NCBI GenBank assembly: GCA_019843655.1
Contig: JACDQD010000006.1
Coordinates: 23,206,246 to 23,270,245 of the forward strand
Direction: 5' to 3'
Length of the DNA stretch: 64,000 nucleotides
Source: Lethocerus indicus
Taxonomy: Eukaryota > Arthropoda > Insecta > Hemiptera > Belostomatidae
Below are positions 1 to 11,047 of the stretch, one piece after another (the first letter of the stretch is position 1; every line of letters starts with the position of its first letter). The translations under genes and the position numbers were made by a program. The notes below the pieces were generated by a model. That model saw only the letters and a list, made by a program, of their open reading frames with translations, made no database searches and was not told where the DNA came from.

Positions 1-240
1 AGATGCATTTGAATGGGCGTGATAATATGTAAAACTTAACAAAAAAATTTGAACCACCTCTACAGACACAGAATCTCTTCAGCTATTCGGCTGGACGAGA
101 CTTTCTAAATACAATTCGGTGTTTCGATGCGCTGTAGCCTCTCCAAGATAATTGTGTATTTGTGAGCGAAAATATCATCACCGGGGTCAACATTGAAAAA
201 AAAACCGAGAATTTTCCGTGTGGGTTAGTGGGCGGTAGGA

Positions 241-278
241 GGAGGGTGGTGGGAGGTGGGAGGTTGGAGGCGGGAGGG
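241..278 (+). other. G-rich tract with quadruplex potential
   Basis: At least five GGG runs (244-246, 251-253, 258-260, 272-274, 276-278) are separated by short loops inside a purine-rich block, which fits the usual G-quadruplex pattern on the plus strand. Whether it folds or has any role cannot be told from sequence. Confidence 0.4.
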
Positions 279-428
279 ATGAGGCTAGGCGGGCGCCGTT
301 GATGTATGAGGGACCGGTTCACCGAGGTGTAGGCCTATCAACACCGGTGGGCCGATATGACAGGCTCCTGTCGTCTGGTTAACTGCCGGAGGGGAATTCA
401 CTGATAAATAGGCCCGCCCTCTCCAATA

Positions 429-480
429 TTAACCCCCGGCCACACTTGACGGGCTCGCCCACCGTTATATTGGGGGTTAA
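429..480. repeat. Short inverted repeat with TTAA ends
   Basis: TTAACCCCC at 429-437 is mirrored exactly by GGGGGTTAA at 472-480 with a 34-base spacer. The TTAA ends recall piggyBac target sites, but the arms are short and there is no internal subterminal repeat, so it may be only a chance hairpin. Confidence 0.35.
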
Positions 481-3400
481 GGCGGCTTTATTAGGCCTTA
501 TTTCTTTCCCCGGCAAACGCTCTCCGAGGCTTTGGGCCCCGGTACGGGAACATCTATTCAGACTCGAAGCTGTGTCTCTCAACACCGGCTATAAAACGTG
601 ATATATGGCACCCTTGAGGAGAATAACCTTTTTTAACATTCAGAGAATGTGTCGTCATAAGGGAGGGATATTTTTTTCACTCGTCGTGTTCTCTTGATTA
701 GAACTATTCTAAGACAGGCGAGATTTCTTATAAGTATACCTATAATTATCCTAAACAAATAAAGGGGAATAAAATTATTCATTTACCCCTCGTGAAATCA
801 ATAATCTCATTAAATTATATACTGGACTTTAATTGGCCCGGAATGTAAAATTGCTGAGTGTCAATGTATTGAATTACCGGTAGAATTGAAAAAAAAAGAA
901 TCGATTCAGTAGTGGTGAAGTTTTTGTTCTATAAAAACACGTTGAAAAGAAAGAAAATGTAACGCGGTACAATATAAGGCCGGCGTCGTTAAATTGGAAG
1001 TTGGACAGGAATTGGGAGTTCAGACTGCAGTATATATCTTGTTGTTAAGTGGTGTTGAGTGAGCCGGGCGGGCAGTCAACGTCAGCTTCCCGGGGCTAAA
1101 TTAAGGCGAGAGGGAGAGGCCCCGCCCGGCGTTCGGTTTCGGTTTCACTTCTCCTGTCTCTGACACCGGTCCCCTTTTTAAAAACCGCTCAATAAGATTT
1201 CTTTACCGTCGGGAGTAACAAAAGCCGATAGGGTTATCGAAATCGTTCCCGGCCAATATATTAAAAACGTTACCGAAAAAGGTACCCACGGTAAAGGCAT
1301 AAATTTTTGGGCCCTTTACTGCCCACTCCCATTTTCGGAGCGAGTTCCTTGCAACTTTCAGGAATCTTTGCTCAGTACGGTAATATCGTAGAATCCCGTT
1401 TGCTAATTGTACAGTGTGCAATAAGGATACCGTTGACAATCGATAGTGATTTCAACAAACAATTGTCATTTCGTAGTTTTCTCAATATCAAGTCTCCTGA
1501 CGAGTAGGTAAGATATAATATATTCAATTAAGTTTTGAATAATTACTTTTATGTTACATCGAAAATTAATTCCCACGCAGCGTATTCATTCGAATATTAT
1601 TCGTGTCTCTTTTCTATTATTAGTGCACTTTTATTTACTTTATGAAATGCATAATCTATTTCATATGTATTTATTCAAAAATTTCAAACGGTAGTTAAAG
1701 AAGTTTTTCAGAAAGCATTGTGCAACGTGGAATACATGTATTGTATGTACGTCCTAAAACTATTAAAATATGTGCATATTTATGTATATTTATGTAATTC
1801 GATTTAAGTGCAAGTATATATTGACCTAATGAGCCTAAAAAAACCTAATCTGCATCTGATAATTCTTTTCAGATAATCTCCCGTTTTTGCCAAACTCACT
1901 GAATTTAAGTACGCCATTTTTTCGGAGTTTATCCTCTTCTCGGATTGCTCCCGAAACCGGAACCCTTCCAGCATCTCGGAAATAGCTTCTGGCCGTCCGT
2001 ATCTCTTTATCTTATCCGAAATGCTTTCACTCCAGCGGTCCCTTCAGCGATCGCCTTCGGTTTACTCCCAGTATTATTGTGCTTAAATTTTTTTTCGAAA
2101 GAACGGTCAGTGAAGTGCGAGCGATGTAGTGGAAATCTCGCTTCTCAATTTCCGTCGGACTCAGTGGGGAGGAGGTGGGAGGTGGGACAGAAAAAGAGGG
2201 TCCGGGCCTTAATTAGCCGAACTCAAAGGTGAGAAAAGGAAGGCACCCCCACCCAACTCATCCCCTACCGGTAAGTGTCATTTGCCCGAAAGTGCACCGT
2301 TTATTAAATTCTTGAAATTGGCGAGGCTTTTTACAGTATCCCTTGAAAAGTTATTAGATTCTTGTACAGGGCCTGGAACTGAATGAGTGCCGGCGAAGTC
2401 ATTGTCCATCGCCCGCAATTTTATGCCACTATCCCGAATTTCTCGAAATAATGAAGACTCCCCGTTTTAAGGAATTTTCTCCGCTTTGGGTGATAATATA
2501 TTTCAAAATTAAAAAAAAAAGTTTAATTCGATCGTTCGTTGTGTATACGGACAGAATCCTAAAGTGCCGTCCCTGTAATACTACGACATATATAAATAGA
2601 ACCGAATGAATTTCCTGCAATGTCCAGTTCCAAGTTTCAAATTCAGTTTCTTGAAAATGTATGTTCTTATTTTTAATATTTCTTGGCCAGTGATCGACAT
2701 TAAAAAGTTCTAAATTAATTTTAATATTTTGTGCTAATATTTTTATAAAGGATAATGGTTTGACAAGGGTCCTTTAAAAAAGGCATATATTACGGTAATA
2801 TTATAATTTGAATATTCAAAGTACTTTTATTCTAGTATAAGCACTACTAATTGTGGATTGAGAGGTTTCCAACTTTTCAGATAATTTAATTACCTTTTTA
2901 ATAAATTACTAATTCAAACATAATGAATATAAAAGTAATGTATTTTAAATATGCATTATTATAAAAACATTGACATCAAACGACGATCGTTGTAAATACA
3001 TTACATCCGTGTAATTAACTGTAGATCAAATTTGTCGGTACGAACGCTAATTGGCCTCGATTTATATTTCGATTTTAAATATTTTTAGACGAGTAATATT
3101 ATTTGTTTTAATTATTATTTGTAAACGAAAGACAAATCCTCGCTTCGGTTTAGCTATATTATTCCTATCAATTTCAAATTATTTCACTCCCACCGTAGAC
3201 ATACATGTAATTCTACTCTGGGTTAATTGCTACTGCGGCGCTGCATTAGGCTAAACCAACATTGCAGTGAAGTCGTGCGGGAATTGCCGAGGGAGGTGGT
3301 TTAGAGGGGGCGAAAGCCGTACACGCGGTTTTAATAATTCGTTCATCAATCGGTTGCTTTAAACCAGAAATTTGCTAACTGTTTTACGGGAATTATAAAT

Positions 3401-4860
3401 AGGTGAGGGAGAGGGGCGGTGTGTGTTTACCTGTCGCGAACCATTTGAGAATCCAGCTGCAAACATCGTCAACAGCAACAAGAACGGGCATTGTATTTTT
3501 TGTATTTACGGCGGCTGTTTGTTTTCCCGAGTTATTTTGCTTGTATAGAGCTCGTTTTATTTGCGCTTCCAATATTCCCGTAACCAATCCGCTATATTAG
3601 GCTCAGCTTTTAATTCCTTTAAACCTTTGCGCATTAATTGATGAAGATCCATTTGTTAATGCATAATCGATTTATGGTTTATAATGTAATGTTATCAAAA
3701 ACTATTTTTTTAATTAACAAGGTAACGAGACAAGATTATTTCATAATGAACTTATTATATTTAAAAAGAATTGCTGATTTATCGGAGGTAATAATAAAAC
3801 ATTTGAAGCTAATGTTCTGACTAGGAGGAGATTGGGGGTAAAAAGTAGAGCCGTTTTATGATAGATTTAAATTTTAATAACTCTCACGGCTGCATTTACC
3901 ATTGGAAAGTTGAAATCCGTAAAGGTCTTGAGGTCCTTCGACTGGTAAACATATATAATAGAATATTATAATAGGAGTGAGTCCAGCGTAATATTAACTA
4001 CTGTCAGTGATTAAAGGGGAGGCTCCCCACTCTTGGGGAAACTACTCGACTCTGATTCGCTGACTGTGAAGGGGATTAATTAATTAAACAGAGAAGTGAG
4101 AGCAAAAGTTCATAATGAAATCGGGGTAGCAGCTGCGCCCCCTACCCCGGCCCCTACGTCCCCTCCCACTATCCTAACCAGACTCTGTTATCTGTCTCCC
4201 TGAAAAGAGATGATTCGGGTTAGCTTTCGTCTTCTCGTCTCCTGGTCGAGTGAGTTGTTTTCGACAAAAATTGTCCCCTATATATTTATATCTGGGATTT
4301 ATATTTTTATTGAATGGTAGAGTCTGGTAGACTATTCTACTCTAGGAATAATCGAATCACTAATAGTTTTCCTTCGTGGTAGGTTTATATATCTCGAACG
4401 TATGTTAGCTATTATCGTCAATCATTTAAGCTGGAATGCACAAACTAACTTTTTAAACTAATATACCAGGAAGCTATTTTGGAACGGGTTTTAAGTTTCA
4501 ACTTATTATTGCATTAATAAAAATGTTATCGCATATTTATTTGCGATAAATATTTTAGGATTCGTTCCTCAATCGGCCGGGCGCTATCAATAAATATAAT
4601 TAATGCGTCTGCCGGTATAATTAACGGCTTGACACTTGATATAATTATAAATCAGGGTACCGATTCTGGCGCTGAGATCATGCACAATGTGATTGGGACC
4701 GCGAGGGCCTATTGGAGGAGGCCAGGTAAGGACCGATAAATCAAATCGACTGGCAAGAGGCATTTATTAAGCGGAGTAATATATTAAATGTTGTATTGGA
4801 ACAGGATGCAATGCATTATCATTGAAGTATTTATGACGATGCTCCGCCATGTATCACACT

Positions 4861-4921
4861 CTCTGTCTCTCCCCTCCCCCCCCCCCCCCTATCACTCTCT
4901 CTCTCACTCTCTCTCACCCTC
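4861..4921 (+). repeat. Pyrimidine tract with 14-C run and (CT)n
   Basis: A C homopolymer (4876-4889) sits inside a CT-rich simple-sequence tract. It has no coding potential. Its length is likely variable between individuals and prone to sequencing error. Confidence 0.85.
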
Positions 4922-5719
4922 GCCAGGGATTCACTTAGATTAATAACTTACATCCTTAATTCTTTTTTCTCCGCACATCCGGTTGACTAAAGGTAGGCTT
5001 ACCAGTGTTTTAGTTCATCTCGTGAGTTATAACCAGGAACGTAAATTAAGTATACAACTGCAAAGTTATACTAAATGAAAGAACTCGATCAATTTCTTTA
5101 CTATTTCGTAAATATGGCAGTCAGAATTAAGGTGGATATAAATGCATACGTAATTAAAGGAACTACAAAAAGGATAATGTAATTACATCATAAAATATCA
5201 TTTTAATATTAAGACGATAAAATTAAGTGTATTGCGAATAATCTTTAATAACTGCCCAACCCCTCTAGGATTTTGAAAAATAATTGCGGCCCTCAGTCGT
5301 TAACCTGTCCGTAGAGCAATTTCTTTGATGGAATAATTCTGAAATAAAAAATAACCTCATAATCGCTCCCAGTTTCGTGATGCGGGTGCGTAATTCACCC
5401 GGGCATTTCACTTATGATTTCATGATTGAGAGTGGTTCAACAAGTTAGTAGTTACCTTAGGGGTGAATCGAAACGGCGGAGCGTTTTCGACAGGCCGGCT
5501 GTGTTGTGTCCGTTGCCGGGGCGAGTGGAAAATAGCGTGGGGAAATATTCCAGTGCCTGAACTCGCCATCCGCGTGAAAACGGCCAAACCAACACAGCCC
5601 GATACGCGATACAGTTTGTCGGTAATATCCGATTTTTTAGGTCTTTACATATATCTCAATGTTGGACCACTAATGACGTACAATGGGAAAAAACTGCGAT
5701 CATTTTTGAATATTCAAAA

Positions 5720-6070
5720 AATGCGCTATAAGACCATTTTTCACTTAAAAACCGATTTTTAGACCTTTTTATTCACTTAAACCAGTTTTTAGGCATTTTT
5801 TGCACTGAAAAACCGTGTTGTAGGACTTTTTGCGCAGTGAAACCGCTTCTTGGGCGTTTTTGTGCTCGAAAACCACTGTTCACCCGTTTTTTACGCTGAA
5901 AAACCACTTTTCAACCGTTTTTGGCGCGTAAGAACCACTTTCAGTCCTTTTTTTTGCGCGGGAAAACCGTTATGTAGGCCATTATTTTGCTGGAAAACTA
6001 CTCTTATCAGTTTTTTACGCTGTAAAACAGCTTTTTAGGCTTTTTTTGGCCAGTAAAACCGCTTACACAT
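5720..6070 (+). repeat. Degenerate ~31-bp minisatellite, about 11-12 units
   Basis: The motif AAAACC (or a one-base variant) recurs near 5750, 5780, 5811, 5841, 5871, 5902, 5933, 5965, 5996, 6026 and 6057, a spacing of 30-32 bases. Each unit follows the same plan: AAAACCGC, a T-run, GGNC, a longer T-run, then GCGCTG. Units are strongly diverged from each other, so the array is old. Short open frames through it carry no stable reading frame from unit to unit, so it is not a repeat protein. Confidence 0.85.
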
Positions 6071-8711
6071 CGTGTTAAAAAGTAATTTTTAGCCAGCGGT
6101 TCATGCTACTATTCAATGAATATAATGGCAAAATGGAAAAGTACCATTATTCGCAGTCGTTACATTAAACAGGTCTCAACGACACCAGTTGTGGCGTGTA
6201 TGAACATAGTTTAGGCCACCGACTAACGTGGGAATTAAAATCGTCGGTTTTTAATGCCGGGGGAATTGTTTTTCCGAGCGCGGCCAATTGGGTCGGTTTC
6301 TTCCCATTTGCTGGAAGATAAGTATAAATTATATTTCAGGTTTAGCGCTAACTAAATCCCAAAAGCGGAACGAAGCATTAATTTCTAATCGAATAACTCA
6401 AGCGCTTCCCGCCTCATACACAGACAGCCCCAACTTTATCTCGCCCATCGATCCTCGTATAATCTAATGCATGGCTAAGATTTTTTTCTCCCCTTCCGCC
6501 GGTTAAATGAAACGTAACTCTGGGTGGCGGAGAGTGGCGATAATAACGAGATGAACCGCTTGGGAAAATTGCAATATCAACCCACCCCCCGCCACCCCCT
6601 GTATACACCTCATAGGCCCTGCATTTAAGCCAGAACGGTTTTAATAACGGTCGACGGTATTTTTCTCCTTTTTTTCTCCCGCTTACGAGCGTTTTGTGGA
6701 TATTCTATCGGAAATTGCTATTTCCTATATGGCTATATCGAGACGCTTTCCAATCTCTATAAATTAAATTTAAGGTAAAGTGAGGACATATTCCTTGTGC
6801 TTCCTTATTTGGGTACGTCGATGCGAAGTTGTAATGATTTTCCTTTTTCAGGAGCATGAAATTTTCTCGTATATTGACATATTACAATCATTTAACAAAT
6901 TTCTTGGCAACAAATAAATACCGATACATGTCACTTGGTGAGTATCGCCTGATCGAATGATTTGAATGATGTTAAAGGTGTTTAGAGTTAAATATTCTTT
7001 TCATTCCATCCTCTTGTTAATTATTTTATTTTTTATAGATAATTCGGATAAATATATCCTTAAAATATTAATTTTCTTTAAAATATAAATTAAACTTATA
7101 AAAAATACATTTTCAATTATGTCATTTATACTGGCAGATCATATGACAAAATCGATCACTGTCGTAGAATGGTAGATCAGATATTGTCGGTAGAACACAT
7201 ATTGGAACAGCACACGTTTTTGATCATTTGTTGTTGTTAGGACTTGGCGATGTCAGTTTTCGTTTACGATCGGTCGACTGGATTATGCCCGATAGGATTA
7301 TTTGGTATTTCGCAGGTGTCGCGTTTATTTCCACCGGGCATTAAGTGGGCGAATATGGAAAATCAGTTTTCGATCCACTTTATACCGGACCGCGTCCCTC
7401 GACAGCCGGCGATGCCGGACGGACGTCTTCTTCGATATTCGGTTGCAAACGCGGTCGCAAGATATCTCAAAACCAGACACAGTTGTGTAACTTCGGGTGT
7501 AAAAATGTTTGGAGCTTCTTTGCGATTCGTCACGGACGAAATCCGGTGGGAGTTTTAATTAAATAAATCATTGACGAGGGTAATGCAATTTGCCCGTACA
7601 TTTTACAACTAGTATATAGTGAGCGTTTGAGCGGAATACGATAAATAAAGGGTGATATATGATTTTAGGACCAAAGACGGACTGAGGACTAGCTTTACCC
7701 CAATTTAGTCGGGTTCAGATAGGAATAAAATATCTGGTGGGTATTTTCTACTGTTGTGGGGGCGCCTATAACACGGTCAACACTGCCCCGATAAGCGACC
7801 CCCCTCAGACCTCCGTCTCGTCACGACGATCCCGGAAAAATGTTTCCGCGAAAATTCGGTCCGATAAATCGGAAAAGGACGGTGCGGAAAAGCGGGCCTA
7901 TCTCCGAACCCCTATCCCGCCCCTATCGCTCAGGAAGGCCGGCCCCGTCACCTGTGAAATATACGAAATTATCTATATTTGAACCTGTTGTGGAACATTA
8001 TCAATTCGGTACGAAATAAAAGTGGCGACGTCTAATAGCGGGCGTCATAAAAATGTATCTCTTCCCTACCCCACCCCGCCACAAAATATATTTTATCGGA
8101 ATTCCCCCCCGTCATCAACTGCGGGGATTAAATTACTCCTATAATAAATAACAGTTTGCATATAAGAGGTTGGTTCCAAATAATTCCGCCTAAAGAATGA
8201 AGTACTGACCGATAGTCCATAGGCATCCAATTCCTCCGGATGCGCATCCACTATATACCCAACAGTAACATATTTTAAAATATGTATTGTATTACTGTAC
8301 ACAGATCCCCGACAGTATTGATACTGTGTTCAGAATTCAGCTGGGCGTCCCCTCTTGAGACTTTAGGAATGTGTGCACAGAAGTATGAATTGTTCCATAC
8401 TCCCGAATTGGAAATTTCTTAAAGTGGTCGCGCCCTATGTGCATCGCTAAATCCCCGTCTCCTCACTGGCAGTGTCCGAGAAGTGTCGAACCAGAAATTT
8501 CTCTGTCTGGTTGAAATATTCTGGACACGGTCCAGAGACCCCGTTTCGGACGCATTTATCAAGCCCATAAGTAATCCTCCGGTGACCGATATATCGCACG
8601 TACCGAATGTACCGAACAAGGGAATATATAAGTATGCTTCGGTATACCGAGAAATATTACTTTCAGAATCGTACCGGACATTGAAAAATGTATTAAGCTA
8701 AAATCCTATTA
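6071..8711. other. Non-coding DNA, no supported gene
   Basis: AT-rich DNA with GC-richer patches at about 6230-6660 and 7230-7560. The patch at 7230-7560 is open in three plus frames at once, as expected of composition rather than of a gene. A splice-bounded open stretch at 6852-6937 is discussed as a weak finding. Near 8484-8511 an AACCAGA/TCTGGTT hairpin is visible, and TCGGTATACCGA near 8639 is a perfect 12-base palindrome. Confidence 0.6.
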
Positions 8712-8870
8712 GAACAACAATACCGCAGATTTGTCGATCTGCTGTCTCCTCTCACTTGTTCGATCTTTTGCCAGACCGGTTTCGGTTGTACGTAATCTTC
8801 AGTAGCAGTTTTTGTCAGTAGGGTGACGAGCCACGCTGACACACTGGTTGCTTGTGGGCGTATCCTGTTT
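8712..8870 (-). mobile_element. Penelope-like element fragment (hammerhead-bearing terminal repeat)
   Basis: On the minus strand this stretch aligns with those at 18.4 and 32.6 kb. It shares the hammerhead core, then a segment with the sense GAGAGGAGACAG, then AAATCTGCGGTATT (AAATCTACGGTATT in the 32.6 kb copy). No reverse transcriptase or endonuclease reading frame is visible nearby, so this is a truncated fragment. Known biology: Penelope-like retroelements carry minimal hammerhead motifs in their terminal repeats, and the assignment rests on that. Short LINEs, SINEs or retrozymes with hammerheads are alternatives. The outer boundaries are approximate. Confidence 0.5.
8770..8806 (-). ncRNA. 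Hammerhead-ribozyme-like motif, copy 1
   Basis: Read on the minus strand: GCTA (8806-8803), CTGAAGA (8802-8796), a 12-base stem-II region, GAAA (8783-8780) overlapping the self-complementary ACCGGT (8780-8775), then C and TGGC (8773-8770). GCTA pairs with TGGC as a 4-bp stem I. CTGAAGA and GAAA are the conserved hammerhead core. The palindromic ACCGGT stem III is the arrangement in minimal hammerheads that work as dimers. The stem-II region here does not form a clear hairpin, so activity may be lost. Confidence 0.5.
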
Positions 8871-8911
8871 GCACGATAACTTCACTTTAACAACTTTCTG
8901 AATTTCTTTAT

Positions 8912-8944
8912 AAATACAACGCGTCTAATGATAATCCGCGGGAC
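8912..8944 (+). repeat. Single satellite-like motif related to the 53 kb array
   Basis: The segment TATAAATACAACGCGTCTAA, followed by TGATAATCCGCG, matches the last unit of the 49-bp satellite at 53.49 kb (TATAAATACAGCGCGTCTAA, then TGGTAACCCGCG) with only three differences. It lies about 100 bases beyond the hammerhead core of copy 1, which suggests that satellite and mobile element share an origin. Confidence 0.55.
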
Positions 8945-10439
8945 ATCAATTCTAGCTTTGGGTTTATAAATCTGTATACAACGTGAATGTTAATTCCGAA
9001 AATAATATTCCTGATAAACTCACCTTTATCATAAGTATTGCAATTAGTATATTGAATTTTTAAATAAAAAAAATTTGTAGACATCTTAGAAGTTTATATT
9101 CTCCACATTGCGCACTGCTTTCATTTAATATTACCCACCCAATTTTAGCCGCCGGAGAAAAGTGAGCGTCAGACCGAGGCCTGAATTTTTCTTCCGGGCT
9201 TGATATGAATTTTATGTGTTGGACACGGCGCAGTTCAAGTCCCAACGCAATTACTAAGGCGGCGTAGAGGGCACTCAACAACCGCATATATCGCGCCTTA
9301 ACTCTCGCCAAATGTAAATTGAAGCGATTTCCACCCGTTTAAACTGAATACAAAACACCGGTCGGGCGATACCTACCCAGTGGGTTGAACAGATGAAAGG
9401 GATTGTTAATCATTTTTTCTGCATACGTTTCCGGATCGAGTTGTGATTCAACAGCTCTGTAGATTTCTTTTTGCCAACTCAGACATTGGATTAACTACAT
9501 GAAGAAGCATGAGGATACCATCATTATTGTAATCATCTGTCTCCAACTAGCTGATCATGTGTTTCGAATGGCCGTTGTCAGTTTTATACCACATTCGGTA
9601 ACACATTATAATGTCACTTTAACACCTTCAGTTATTATTGCTCCTATCCCATACGGCATTGAATTCAGAATAGGATATTGAATTTTCAGATATAATTACG
9701 ATAATTTTAAGTAATTTTAAAATTTGTATACGTATTTCCAAATTAAAACGTCTAAATTGTTCGAATATATACATATTTAAAATGCGTGGGGAAAGCATCA
9801 CCTGGAGGATAAAATTTTAGAATTGTGTTCCTCGCTTGTTTATAAAACTCCCCTGGACTCTCCCCGATTCAGTTAATTTGCATATTCCGTGCCCAGTGGC
9901 ATCGGCATCAGCTGTTAAAACAAATGTTGATATTGCGTACAAAAATCCTTGAATGTTTTCATCCGCGGCGGTTGAAGTTTAGACGATTCGGGACCGAGGC
10001 GAGGGGACACGAGGAGTTGTTTTTCAGTTCTGGAGCAGTCTAACTGTTCTTTATAATAGTCGATGGAGGTTGTCGGTAGATTTGCGCCAACTGTCTGTCA
10101 ATCGACCGATTTTTCATCGACCATTCCATCAGCTAGGAATATATACTCCGTCATCAAAGGAAATCTTACTTCACAAGCTTATTAACAGACTGTTTCCCTC
10201 AGGGTGTTCCCCGGTGGATGACAATGATTTGTATTCTACAAAACAAATTAATGACTGTTCCTAATCTTAGTATTGTATGTGTGTGGGCTTCCAGTTATTT
10301 GGAAATATTTGGTAAAACAAACTCGGTTAGGTCGTTATTTGGCGGAGTATCCCCCCGGATAAAATTCAATAACGAAAGGATCTCCGGGCAAAAAGGGAGC
10401 AACGGCCAACTGAGCTGACGCGGGGGCTGGGAGGGGAGT
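8945..10439. other. Non-coding DNA
   Basis: AT-rich with modest GC patches (9130-9310, 9960-10120). Open frames are short and without recognisable domains. Nothing else is supported. Confidence 0.6.
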
Positions 10440-10809
10440 CTCCATCAATAATTCATTTCTGCTTTCCATTAGCATCCCGACGACGAAAATCCGCCCCTCG
10501 GTAATATCCTTATGCGGTTAACACGCGGGGTTTAGCGCGTTTCGATAGGACTCACGTTTCCAACCCCCTACCCGTCGGGCGTCGGAATACTAAAAATAGG
10601 GTCCTCCGAAAACATGCGTTATGCCTCCGGCTTGGTATGCGCCTCCGCGACCGCCGCCCCGCCTCGCCCAAACACCGAATAAATATTGATGAAAACCGCG
10701 GGATTTAAGATCAATATGCATTCGGCTTATGGGGCCGATATTCCCGGCAACGAATTCTCGCGGCCGGTTTAAAGCCGCGGTTTAATTCGGTCATTTCTGA
10801 TCTCGAAAA
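10440..10809. promoter_or_regulatory. GC-richer island, candidate conserved regulatory element
   Basis: A compact block of higher GC has many CG dinucleotides, homeodomain-like ATTA/TTAAT cores (for example around 10445-10475) and AATAAATATTGATGAAA near 10678. No reading frame is maintained. Its abrupt boundary with AT-rich flanks resembles the enhancer-like islands seen elsewhere in the window. The regulatory reading is inference; conservation in a related genome would be the test. Confidence 0.3.
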
Positions 10810-11047
10810 TGTGCCCATAATTATGAATGTGGTCTAAGTCAATTCAAACTTTAAATACAACATTTTCATATGAAATTCACACAAAATTTCATATTCATAG
10901 TAAACTTCCATTAATCGAGACTAATAAAATTCTAAATTAAAATGTTGCATAATATAAAAATATTTGTTAATTTATTCGAAAGCAATTCATTAAATATCTC
11001 GAAACCAGAAATATATGACTTAGACCACTTTCATAATTATGGGCACA
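10810..11047. mobile_element. MITE with 32-bp terminal inverted repeats
   Basis: The left end (10810-10841, beginning TGTGCCCATAATTATGAA) is the reverse complement of the right end (11016-11047) with one mismatch in 32 bases. The interior is about 170 bases, very AT-rich, with no coding capacity, and the whole is 238 bp: typical of a non-autonomous DNA transposon. AAATG occurs at 10807-10811 and 11047-11051 and could be a target-site duplication, although it overlaps the last bases of the inverted repeat. The superfamily cannot be set from the ends alone. Confidence 0.75.

Larger units (their letters stand above)
1..5719. other. Non-coding AT-rich DNA
   Basis: No convincing gene is visible. 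All open frames here are under 100 codons, overlap one another on both strands and lack recognisable domains. The stretch alternates AT-rich DNA (for example 1500-1860, 2640-3240) with short GC-richer blocks (about 230-600, 960-1180, 1930-2280). The small items inside it (a G-rich tract, an inverted repeat and a C/CT-rich tract) are listed separately. It is best read as intron or intergenic DNA. Confidence 0.7.

Noticed and set aside
4655..4725. Plus-strand open stretch of about 23 codons ending at GTAAGG
   Set aside because: The acceptor lacks a pyrimidine tract and the segment lies in a GC-richer non-coding island; too short to support.
5005..5075. Minus-strand open stretch between a pyrimidine-rich AG and GTAAGC
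   Set aside because: Only about 22 AT-rich codons with no recognisable features; equally likely by chance.
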